Shown: one piece after another, positions 16,241 through 29,237 of the stretch
How the letters are laid out: every line of letters starts with the position of its first letter
How positions within the stretch are numbered: the stretch's first letter is position 1
Assembly (NCBI GenBank): GCA_051294375.1
Contig: CM119268.1
Coordinates: 22,819,427 to 22,883,426 of the forward strand
Length of the DNA: 64,000 bases
Direction: 5' to 3'
Source of the DNA: Paraspadella gotoi
Lineage: Eukaryota > Chaetognatha
Position numbers and translations under genes: made by a program
The notes under the pieces: model-generated
What the model saw: only the letters and a program-made list of their open reading frames with translations
The model's database searches: none
What the model was told of the DNA's origin: nothing

Positions 16241-17046
16241 CTGATTGACTCAAAAATGATCTCTGACTCTCTAGAACTGGGCTTCCTCCTCCCGCTCTTT
16301 TGGTCGGGATTTCCGTCCTACGTCCGATGCGACGTCAACAACGCGACGGTTCCGGGCGTCGAAGCCGACGCCTACAAGGAGCCTCTCTACTGCACCATCC
16401 CGACTTCGAGTTACTCCAGAGTCATCTTCCTCATCGATCTGGTGAGAGGCTTGAGGTCGTTGGAGAATGGAGATTAGTTTATTTCGACGAGGAAACTACA
16501 TATTATGGACAGATTGTAAAATATAAGTTTACAGTGCTAGTTGAAAGTGTACTCTTTTTAAATCGATATTCGAATTGAAAAAATGATTTTAATCGGCAAA
16601 TTGATTACTAAAATTTAACGTATAAATATATAAATAACTTACTCGCGCGAATAATTTAGTTTTCATCGAATAATGTCGCCAGAATATTATATTGTTTTCA
16701 ACTCATTCCATAAAACACACTTGAAACGAGAATCTTTAATACAACAATATGCAAATTAGATTTAAAAACTCCTTCCATCCCCATTGGAAAGATGGTCGTT
16801 GTCGCCCTTCCCCTCGTCTCCATCATCCGCTACGCGACTTACATCTCCGCGGGATTCGAAGCCGACGTCAAAGAAGCGGAAGTCTTCGTCGAGGGAGACC
16901 GAAAGACTTTCTACTTTGATTTCCTCGACACGCTGCTCTCCTCCAAGACGGACGACGTCGTGCTGCTGCTGGCGCTGCTCTACGCCAACGTGGACAAGTA
17001 CACGACTCACAAGATCCTCCTCACCTTCGCCAACCTCACCAACTGA
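14769..17046 (+). CDS. Innexin/pannexin-like channel protein
   Basis: Eight exons (14769-14842, 15167-15283, 15411-15509, 15604-15773, 15853-15968, 16059-16194, 16275-16441, 16792-17046) keep phase and give 377 residues. Layout matches the innexin/pannexin fold: a short N-terminus with a DFPLDR segment, TM1 (TFLPVAFAGFLLASQ), and extracellular loop 1 with ADPMRCY and SSYC. TM2 follows WAYFRYFPMLLLF, then comes a charged cytoplasmic loop and TM3 (NVLGRLLIVFI...GFLLPLFW). Loop 2 has VRCDV and LYCTIP, then TM4 (VVVALPLVSIIRYATYI) and a cytoplasmic tail ending in HKILLTFANLTN. Two Cys in each extracellular loop are the family hallmark. Such proteins form gap junctions or large-pore channels in the plasma membrane. 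The LRR part of LRRC8 is absent. The exon 3 acceptor (ttttagag|ttcc) was chosen because the nearer AG sites give stops. Confidence 0.8.
16195..16274. repeat. (GA)n-dominated 80-base intron
   Basis: Intron 6 of the channel gene is mostly GA dinucleotides (16197-16240) between donor gtgaga and acceptor ctctag. Confidence 0.7.
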
Positions 17047-17705
17047 GGAGGAGGACGAGTTTATTCTTTCTTTTTTCTTTTCTTCTTTTTTCTTTTTTCA
17101 AATGAATTTTTTTAATTTTCGAATTTCCCCGCGGGAATTTTCTATGCTTTTTATACCAAAAAGATCTGATTGAGAAATCTCGATATTAATTGATTGCTAC
17201 ATTCTTTGCCTGAGATTACCAGTTATACTGTTGTAGTTGAGATAAGAATTAACTCGCCTTCGAAGGAGCTCTTATTTCCGTTACCACGTTTTCCTACCAA
17301 CGTGATGTTTTGAATGCAAAAGTCCATTTTTGGTTTGACAAATAAATGTAAAATTGGTTTACAAGTTACTGGTTATATTCCTTGTACATTTTCGACCTAA
17401 CTTTATCTTTAGTTATTATAAGAAGGCTTTCTTTTTCCTTCTGCTTGCTTTGATTAGTCATTACTTCCGCTTGGTTGATAATGAATCAGGGGAGGGAGTG
17501 TTCTCCTTTTACTTACATAGTTTTTCTATCAATGCCAAAAAAAAACCAATTTTTGCAGTTGATTGACGTTTATATTTATTTCTCTTTTATTTTTTTTCTA
17601 AAAGCAGATGTAAATGTAAGAGCGGCCGCTGATTTCCGCCCCCAAAAACCCGCCTCAATTCCGCCACGCCCACTTCCCTCTTCCCCCCTTCACAAAAAAA
17701 AGTCG
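17047..17705. other. Spacer between channel gene and discoidin-like gene
   Basis: AT-rich 3' region of the channel gene. Frames continuing upstream of the ATG at 17706 are open for a stretch, but no splice or homology evidence supports an additional exon. Confidence 0.45.
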
Positions 17706-18138
17706 ATGCCGTCCTACGCTTCAACGAACCTGGCGGCGGCGGGCGGAACTCAATTGACGGCGTCGTCTTCGATCGTGTCCAACCTTGGACCGCGCCACGC
17801 CCTCCCCGGCGCGCGTAACATGGACTTTTGGCTGGCCAACGCCGAGGCGCCGGGATGGCTCTGCGCGGAGTTCGACGCGCCGAGGGTCGTCGGCAGGGTG
17901 CAGGTCACCATGTTCAAGGGACATAGCGAAGGATGTAATTTTAAGGTGCGTCAAATTTGACGAGCATAGCCTAAATTTGTTAATTTGATTTTTTGTCTGT
18001 GTGTATGTTAGTGAATGTTATTGAATCAAATCTCTCTTAATAGTTTTTTTTTATTTTCCTTTATACTTTTTTCTCTTTCTCTTTTACTTAATCCTCCTTT
18101 CTTGCCTAAATTGTCTTCCTTCCCCTCTCTTTCTCCCC

Positions 18139-18193
<55 letters not shown>

Positions 18194-18477
18194 TTTTCCT
18201 TTATACTTTTTCCCTTTCTCTTTTACTTAATCCTCCTTTCTTCCTTCCCCTCTCTCTCTCCCCTCAGAGCCTCCGCATCCACGGCGGAAACGACAACGAG
18301 ACGTGGACGGAAGTCTTCGCGCAGCCGAACGAGACGGCGGCGTCGGGGAAGAGGTGCGTCTACGAGTTGGAGGATCGAACTCCCTTCAAGTTCCTCCGTC
18401 TGACGATCGATGAGATGAGAGACGCAGGGATGCATCCCTTGCTGCATCGGATCGTCATTAACGAGCTCCAATCTTGA
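17706..18477 (+). CDS. Small F5/8 type C (discoidin/galactose-binding) domain protein
   Basis: Two exons (17706-17945, 18268-18477; phase 0) encode 149 residues that are essentially one beta-sandwich domain. Supporting blocks are ARNMDFWLANAEAPGWLCAEFDAPRVVGRVQV (opening strands, Trp, FD), then FKSLRIHGGNDNETWTEVF, then FKFLRLTIDEM and the final HRIVINELQS strand. These fit the galactose-binding-like F5/8C fold, which usually binds carbohydrate, phospholipid or protein ligands. No signal peptide is visible, so a cytoplasmic or nuclear role as a binding module is more likely than secretion. No partner or pathway can be named. An upstream exon cannot be excluded, because the frame stays open for some distance before the chosen ATG. 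Confidence 0.65.
18119..18200. repeat. (ATTT)n microsatellite in intron
   Basis: A run of ATTT tetranucleotides (about 18138-18195) lies in the intron of the discoidin-like gene. It is flanked by two near-identical pyrimidine-rich segments (cctttatacttttt...cttttacttaatcctcctttctt at about 18057 and 18197), a local duplication around the microsatellite. Confidence 0.7.
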
Positions 18478-18957
18478 GACGTGGGAGAGCATTTGGAGGA
18501 TGTGGAAGGACATGGAAGGACATGGAAGGACATGGCGGACGTGGGAGACGATAACAAAGACGTAAAAAAAAACACAACATGGGATAGCCTATATTTTATA
18601 CCTCTCCTTCCGACGTCGCGCTTCGTATTATGTAACAGATCATTGATCAAAATACAAAAACTCCAAAAACACGGAAAAAAACTCGAAAAATAATATCATG
18701 AACTCTCACTGTTTCTCCTTTACGCGCGGTTTCTTTTTCTGTGCTGATTTTTCAATGATTACTGTTCCGATCAAAAAAATAAATATTTTACTGTTGCCCG
18801 TTTGCGAATATATCTCATTGACTCTTTAAATTAATTTTTTTTATATCATCTTCGAATTTGACGATTCGTTGTTACGATCGGTTTATTATTTTTTCCTCTT
18901 TGCGATTCCAAACCCAAAAAAAGGCACATAGTTCATTTTCTTCATTCGTCGATCTGA
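18478..18957. other. Spacer upstream of PRMT5-like gene
   Basis: Contains a short tandem (catggaagga units at about 18507-18536) right after the discoidin-like stop codon, then AT-rich sequence. No coding exon supported. Confidence 0.5.
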
Positions 18958-21900
18958 ATGGGCGGCAGCGACTCGAACTCTATGGATCGAAAGGAAAAGG
19001 GCTCACATCGCTCCCCCAATCGCCTGAGCGGCGTGCAGTCCGAGAGGCCGAATCTAAAGGGCTTGGCCGCGCCGGAAGGGCCGCACAAAGCCGGTGTGAC
19101 CGCGCCGGAAGGGCCGCACAAAGCCGGTGTGGCCGCGCCGGAAGGGCCGCAAAGAGCGAGTAATCGCCCTCGCTACGGGGAGAGGGCGTCGCCCGGCGGA
19201 GGCGACGCGAGGCAGGCGGCGTCGAAAAATAATGAGACTGGAGAATCGAGAAACGTTGGGAGGTGAATTGTATTTTTTTAATCTATCTCTTTAATCTTTA
19301 TTCAATCATTCAATAAATCGGTCATTTTGGGCGTATTTGAATAGGCAAGATAATGACAGAGCATGTCCCTGCTAGCTTTCAATCGAGACTATTTTACACT
19401 CCAGAGTTCTTGGCTTCCCTTTCAACGAGTCATTCCTTCACCACCCTCTTTTTCGCTCAGATTTCTCCCATGCGTCGAGACGTTGACGACCGAATTGGTG
19501 GAGGTGAGCCGACGGGGCTACGGGTTCGTGGTGGCGCCTCTCATCCACCCCCACCCTCCCAAATCGGACCACCTCGACGCCGACGACGACTTCTTCACTC
19601 ATCGCGGCGCCTTCACGAATTGCTTTAGGGATTTCACCAGCAACGACTGGGAGTCTTTGGTGGTGAGAGAAAGAGAGAGAGAGCGCGAGAGCGCATTCCA
19701 AGCTGAAGGCGGGCGCAAATAGATTAATTATATGACAGTATTTAGTATTTAATCTAGTAAATAAAGTTTAGTACAGGATACAGTAGTTTTAACGATATTG
19801 TAGGAAAGGATAAGTTTACTTTTTTGCATCGGTAAAAAAGTGCCGCCCTTGTTTTTAATCACGCGGGAAATTATTCGTATTACTCCTCTAATGACGCAGG
19901 ACAAGTGATAAGGGGGATATCCACGGGATTTTCCTTAAGGCGAAAGAGCAAAGAATTTTTCGATTCACCCATTTTTTCCCAATCCTTATTATCGTCCCTT
20001 TCCTTCTCCCCTCCCCTCCCCACGAAGGTCGGCTGCGTTCCGTCCTGGATTAACGTAGACGCGTCGTGTTCTTCGTTGAGGGAAAAGTCGTTCATCGCTT
20101 TGAAGCAGCAGTTTGCGCTCGCGTCGCATCTTTCTTTGCCGGGTAAGTAGCGTTGTCGTTGCGGCTGCTACTGTCGCTGCGTATTTAGCGGATTTTAAAG
20201 ATAGTGGTTTTTTTCTGTACTAATGAAACGAGTTAATTTATAAATTTGAAACCCTGAAATCGCGCAAGTAATGAAATAATTTTGACTTAAAGCCAATACG
20301 ACTATATGCAAATGAGAATGAAAGTACTAAATTTTATTTTCCATTGAATCAAAAGACCTTTTATATTACTAACAATATGAAATTGGTACAAACAAGCTAT
20401 CTTACCCCCACTTAGACTTCCTACAAGATAATAACATAAGCGATATTTTGAATACTACATACCATGATACCATGATACCATGATATTGGTTGTACCAATT
20501 TCATACAATCATTACCTTAACATACCTCTTCCTTCCCCCAGCCTTGATGATTCCCCTCCGCCAATCCTCCAGCGCCAACCTCGCGATGCTCTTGACATCC
20601 TACATACACAACGGACCCAATCAGCAGCTCTGGCTCCGCGTGCCGATGATGTCCGGTCAGCCAGAGTTTGAAGAGCTCTTCCTCTGCGAGAACGAACGAT
20701 GGACCCTCGATGAGAAAGATGAGGATGGCGACGACGACGACGCCGTTGGAAATTTGACCAAGTTGTGCGCGGCGTGCGAAGCGGCGGTGGCGGTGCCGGC
20801 GGGAAGGGAGAAGAGGAGGGAAGTTAAAGGTGGATTTTTTGAAAAAGAGAAGAACCTCTTGGGCGACTTAATTCAAATTTAATGCTATTTCAATCTTTGT
20901 TCTACGTACTCTTTACATAATTTATAAATTCATTATCAATCAAATCAATCAAGTAATAGGAGGAAGGAGTTTCTTTATCTCAATCTTCTCTCTTCCCCTT
21001 TCAGCTCCTCCATCCCATTCCTCCTCCCCTCTGCCCGACACCAGATCTCCCAAGACGGAATCCCTCGACGATTGGTCGGTCACCGTGGCGCCCTCCTCGC
21101 CGTTGACCGACAGACCCACGCCGCCGTCGACCGACGAGTCCGCCTGGTTCGTCGCCGAGTCTCTCCGCGCCGTCGCCGACGATCGCGTCGTGCAGCGGCC
21201 CGAGTCACGCGACGAGGATCCGTGGGAATGGTTCAACTGCGTCAGGGTTTTGTCGGGTGATTTGGATTTGATGGGATTGAGACTGTGAGAGTGGGAAGGA
21301 TAGTCTGGCCCTTTCTACCTCCATTGGGGAGATAAGTTTGAACCGCGATTCGTCATCTCAACTCTCTCTCTCTCACTCTCAACTGGCTGGAAGAATTTGC
21401 ATGAGATTCGCCGGGGAACTCAGCAGTTCTTAGCTTTGTGGCTTTTTAAAAGTTCAAACAAATCTTATTCGCCTTTGTACATTATTAAAATGTAAATATT
21501 ATAAACCATGTCTCCTCCCCTCATCTAAAATGTCGCCATTTCTCTTCCGCCCCCAAGACTCCGCCCTCCTCATCAACGTGGCCCTCGTCATCCCGCGCCA
21601 TCTTCCGTCCATCGGCGTTGTCCGTCGATGGCTCGGCGAGAAGATCCGTTGCGCCATATTGCCCACCAGCGTCTTTAGGATTAACGAGCGAGGTGAGGCG
21701 GGGGGAGGATTGGGGGGCGTGTTGATTTTTAAAATTTAAAATCTCCCGCTTAATTTCAAGGATATCCCGTCCTTCCGATGTCTCATCAAGTCTTCCTTCA
21801 TAAACTGATGAAGATGAAGACTCAGTTCGTGATCGCCGGCCCAGTTCGTTCCGCGGCGGAGGACACGCTTTATCGAGTTTACGTCGAGTATCTTTACAGG

Positions 21901-24722
21901 CGAGTCAGTCGCAGAGTAATAGTAGTTCAATTCAAATGAGACTTTTATATAATAAGAAAAAGTTATTAAAAGGTATGATACGACAATTGCATATTTAAGT
22001 ATATTATTTGGAAAACTAAATCAATTTATCTCTAACGTTAAAAGTAATTAGGAAGTACAAATGTCAAACCGATTTAAAAAATATAATGAATACGCCAAAC
22101 TGCTGCAATATGCAAATAAGATTTAAGAATACATCTATTGAAAATGAATGAGTTTTTTTGCTACTGTTGGACTTTTGATAAACATTTAGAATTTTAGATC
22201 TGTTTTCCATTTAACTTCGTGTTCATAAAAGATCCAAATGTTTATCAAAAGTTTGTGTCTCACACTACAGATCTCGTTTTCAAATAGTTTAAAAGTATTC
22301 CAAGGAATTAATTTCTATTACTTTTTTTAACAGGAGCCAACCGCCGCCCTTCAATCCGGACATGGAGCGCTTCGCCTTGAGCTACAGGGATTTTCTCTCC
22401 GTTCCCTCGCAACCGCTCGTCGACGAGATCGACTCCTTCGTCTTCGAAGGATACGAGAGGCGAGTATTGATTATTTGTATTAAATTATGTATTATTATTA
22501 CATTATCCAATTAGAATTCTTTATTTGATAACGTTTTGTTATCGTCTGCAGCGATCGATCGAAGAACATCCTTTACTTCGAGGCGATGAAGGCGGCTTTG
22601 ACGGACAAGTTGAGCGAAGACGCTGATCGAGGTTGTCGGTCTAGAATCTCTCCACTCTTTAAAACCAAGGGGAAAAAATCCGAATGGAACAACGAAATTA
22701 TTAACCCTATCATTATTAAACCCTATTAAATGTATTGCTAAAACTTGAGTGAAAACCTTACAAAAAATACGAAAAACGATCTAAACCGCTACAATATGTA
22801 AATGAGATTGAAGAACTTAATCTCATTTGAAATGAAACCACATGTTATTCTGCTCCACTCATTTTGTAAGTCCTTTTCTTTTTCGACAGAGTTCATCGTG
22901 ATGGTGTTGCTCGCAGCGAGAGGAAATCTAGTCAAGCTCTCTCTCAAGGCCGCCAAATCTTGCGGGGCTCGGATAAAGGTGAAAGAGAGGAAGGGAGAAA
23001 GAGAGAGAGAGAGAGAGATTAATCTCTTTTTTTTTCTCAGGTTTTAGCAGTGGAACCCAATTCTAACGCCGTCTCCTCTCTTAATCTCTTTTACGGCGAC
23101 AAACCGGAAGTGAAGATCGTCAGCGGCGTCGATTCGATTCAAGGACGAAAAGGTCGAAAATGTTCCTTTTGCGCATGCGTCAACTTTAAAAAAAAAAGAA
23201 CAAGAACCAAAGTTTCTTGATTTTCAGTTGACATTATGGTTTCCGATCTCCTCGGATCTTTCGCCTGCGATTCTCTCAACCCGGAAGTCGTCGACTTCGC
23301 GATGCGGAATTTCCTCCGCGACGACGGCATCGTCATTCCTTCCGGTTGTGAACAAAAAAAAAAAAGACATTTACATTCTTCGTTAAATAATAACTAAACA
23401 ATGAATTAATAATATACAGAGTACACGTCCTTCGCGGCCCCGATTCAATCCCCGACTCTCCTCAACCGAGTCCGCGTCGTCAAAGAGCCCAACCATTTGT
23501 TCCACGACGATTTCCCCTACGAGACGATGTACGTGACGCTGCTCAACAATTGCTGCGTCATCGCTGAGCCGAAACCCGTTTTCGAATTTCGTCACTTCTC
23601 GCCCGGTTATCCGGGAAGAGGAGTTAAAAGGTTTGGGGAAGGCGATGGAGCGAGCCCGGCGGGCGGGGAGGGAGTAAAAGGTTAGGGGAAAGCGATGGAG
23701 TGAGCCCGGCGGGCGGGGAGGGAGTAAAAGGTTAAAAGGTTTGAGGAAGGCGATGGAGCGAGCCGGCGGGGAGGGAGTAAAAGGTTAGGGGAAGGCGATG
23801 GAGCGAGCCCGGCGGGCGGGGAGGCAGTGATAATATAAGATCTTGTTATTCATCACCATTGCCATTGCTAAAGACTCGAAATGACTTGTGAAAACCCTAA
23901 AAATTAAAACTGGAAAATCAACTCAACAATATGAGAATGAGATTTAGAAATTCGATCTCATTTTAAGATCACATTAAATAATAATCTCTTTTAAAAGTGG
24001 GCGTATTAATTATCTAGATTTCTTTTCTTTCCTTTCCAGTCATATTCACCTTCTCTCCGCGGATCTTCATCTCTGCCAATTCCGCTCGTTGGAATGGCTC
24101 GTCGACCGTGACTCTCTTTGCCACGGATTCGCCGGATATTTCCGAGCGACTCTCTACAAATCGACGCGGGTGTCGACGCTGCCCGAGTCGCACACGGTCG
24201 GACTCATCTCTTGGTTTCCCGCCTTCTTTCCACTCAGGAATCCGCAGCATTTACGTCGAGGTGAGGTTCGAATTGTGGGAACAAATGGTATTAATGATCT
24301 TTCTGGTTTTCTGTAATTTGCCCTCGCCTCACCTTTGGCTGAAATCTGACGTTTTAACATTTGTCCAGGCGAGCTATTGGCGGCGTCATTTTGGCGCCGG
24401 TCGCGGCCCCAACGCGCTTGGTACGAGTGGACGCTCCTGTCCCCGAGGTGGGTGTTATTGCCGCAGTTGACTTCTTTTAATTCTTGGCTTCACCTTTTTT
24501 TTTGCTTTCACTCCTGATTTTATTTGCAGACCGATGCCCGTTCACAACCTCAAGGGACGCGCCCACTATTTTGTCCTTAAGTTTCCATTTCCGATCGAAG
24601 ATTCGAATGACGACAACAAAAATGACGTCTTCACCACCGCCACCCCTCATAAAGCGAAGGCTTCGGCGACAGCCTCTGCTGTAGCCACAATCGTTGTTGA
24701 CGCGACTCTTCGACAAGCCTGA
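18958..24722 (+). CDS. PRMT5: PRMT5 homologue with substituted catalytic residues
   Basis: Sixteen exons keep phase throughout and give 887 residues (human about 637): 18958-19262, 19461-19662, 20028-20142, 20542-20829, 21005-21256, 21558-21692, 21761-21899, 22334-22459, 22552-22631, 22890-22978, 23041-23152, 23228-23344, 23420-23630, 24040-24260, 24369-24447 and 24530-24722. PRMT5 blocks run in order: TIM-barrel ([41 protein letters not shown]), Rossmann part ([20 protein letters not shown]) and beta-barrel ([30 protein letters not shown]). The extra length is an N-terminal repeat region and an acidic/Ser-rich insert near residues 240-380. In family members PRMT5 symmetrically dimethylates arginine with MEP50. 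Here the SAM loop GAGRGP reads LAARGN, and both double-E glutamates are changed (D and S), so activity is doubtful. Introns 7 and 8 use GC donors (21900, 22460). Confidence 0.92.
19066..19155 (+). repeat. 33-bp coding tandem repeat in PRMT5-like N-terminus
   Basis: Two complete 33-base units and a third partial unit encode an 11-residue motif, [10 protein letters not shown] plus one. They lie in the first exon, upstream of the conserved TIM-barrel domain. Confidence 0.85.
23626..23829. repeat. GC-rich minisatellite duplicating a splice donor
   Basis: About four units of roughly 50 bases (aggttaggggaaggcgatgg..., ending ggggagggagtaaa) begin exactly at the exon 13 donor of the PRMT5-like gene. 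Each unit carries a copy of aaaag|gtt, so the donor sequence is repeated along the array. Units differ by small indels. Confidence 0.8.
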
Positions 24723-25699
24723 GCTCATGAACCACGGAAAATTCTTTCTTAAATTACCTTTTCTGAACTTCCTTCGTATCTCGATCATGATTCTAAAGCG
24801 TGCATAGATTTTTGCGCCCGAAAAAAAAAACCAAAAAAAAAAAAAACCCAAGCGAAAATTCGCGCGGCCTTTTTTGTATAATGATTCGTTCTTTTAAAAA
24901 TTTCGCAAAAAAAAACAAACAAAAAAACAAAAAAAGTCGTTCTGTGATTAATCATGAAAAATTACAAATTTTTGTTTTAATCCTGTTTTGATAGAATTCG
25001 TTTATGATTGTTGCTTCTGCCTAGTGCAAAATATGCATTTTAACGTAATGCAACGGTCTAGTTTTCCTTTTACTTTTCATACTCCTTCCAGAAACAATTA
25101 TGATTGTTATGCGTTTGTGCCTTAGGTTGCTTTGATATTTTCCTCATCACAGATAATGTCAGATATACTCCATGGCATTTCCGCTCCGTTCAATCGATGA
25201 CTAAATTACGACTGTGTGTGATGCTTCGTGCGGCCGATTTCCGTGACTCCGTCCTCACAAATTCTGAGGGAAACTATGCAAGTGAGAGACTTCACATACG
25301 ACTTGCGGGACGACTGTGGTAAGAGGGAATGTTACGCAAATTCAACTTTAGTTTAATAAAATATAATCCAACTAATTTTTATATCTGGTGGTGTCTCTCT
25401 CATATAATATAAATGACTCGACAAATGAGAGAAAGCATCTACTGATATTTGATCTTGACTGGCTCGAAAATCGACATTAAGAATCTTCAAAAATTCAGGA
25501 CTTAAAAAACAAATTGTTGTATTTGTTAATGAAAGGAATGTCAGTTTAACAATACAAGACCGCATGTATTTCCAGTAAAACTTCCTCCAATTTATAAATT
25601 TTAACGATAACTATCCTTATAATTATATTGAGTTAAATTTGGAGAGCCGGCAGACAAGGCAGTCCTTCTTCCCCTCCCTTGTCTTCTTCCATCAAACTC
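24723..25699. other. Convergent intergenic region PRMT5-like / DDX39B
   Basis: Shared 3' territory of two convergent genes. A- and T-runs (24822-24846, 24908-24934) are prominent. No coding exon supported. A 72-codon frame near 25104 has no recognisable features. Confidence 0.5.
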
Positions 25700-28336
<2,637 letters not shown>

Positions 28337-29237
28337 CGTTAAATTGCTTTTCGAGAAAGTTCTGAAAAATATTTTTAAAAGCGAATTATAAATTAAGAGG
28401 ATGATGTTGGATTGTTGGTAACAAAATCGTTTTTTTTAAAGAGGTTATTTTCAAATCACGAGTTTCTCGGTTTCGCAAATTGAAGATCAACAGATGAGTT
28501 ACTCAAACTGCCACAATGGAAGAATGAATTCATTTCTGAAGCCGGTCTGACTCTCGAGTCGTCATTCCGCCCGCCAAGCCAAACCTCGCCGCCTTCAACG
28601 GACCAACTCATTTTCTTTTCTTTTCTTTTCTTTTCTTTTTTTCTTTCTTTCTCTCTCTCGTTTTGCTCGAATCTGATTGGTTGATTTCGAGCGACGCGAC
28701 TCGAGACTCTTTGATGCTAAACGACATCTGTTGATGGATTTGAAAACGAAAACAAAAGCGAATTCGACTTTTACATGGAATAATGCGACTGGGTTGGCTT
28801 GGAAAACAGGGTTCGATTCGGAATGAAAACTTTACTGGCATTTCGCCAGTTTTCAAAAGACAGCAATTTCAACTTTATTTTGTTTTGGAAGTTTGTGGGT
28901 CAAAGAAAATAATGAGATACTTGTGAGCACCATATTCTTATAACTGTAAATGGTGTTATCGTTATTTGGTGAGTTTGAATTGAGTTAATATCTTTTATCT
29001 TGTTTTACGTTAAACTAAATGTTGTGACTCATTAAAATTAAATAATGAAATGTATAAATAAAATATTAATTAAATTATTCAATCAAACCACAACAATCTG
29101 AAAATAAGTAATTTGTAATGATTCACAAATTCCTCTGCTACATTACTGAGAGAATTGAAGGACGCGACGGTCCCTGATTTTCTAAACCTCATATTTAAAA
29201 AACCTAAATATTTTTTTTCCAGACAAAAGAAAAAAAG
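28337..29237. promoter_or_regulatory. Bidirectional promoter region DDX39B / downstream gene
   Basis: Start codons of two divergent genes are about 900 bases apart, so both promoters must lie here. A GC-richer patch occurs at about 28545-28605, followed by a (TTTTC)n run (28613-28650). No defined core-promoter motif is claimed. Confidence 0.4.

Noticed and set aside
25104-25322. 72-codon plus-strand frame in the convergent gap
   Set aside because: No recognisable motif, no splice partners and no conserved-looking segment.
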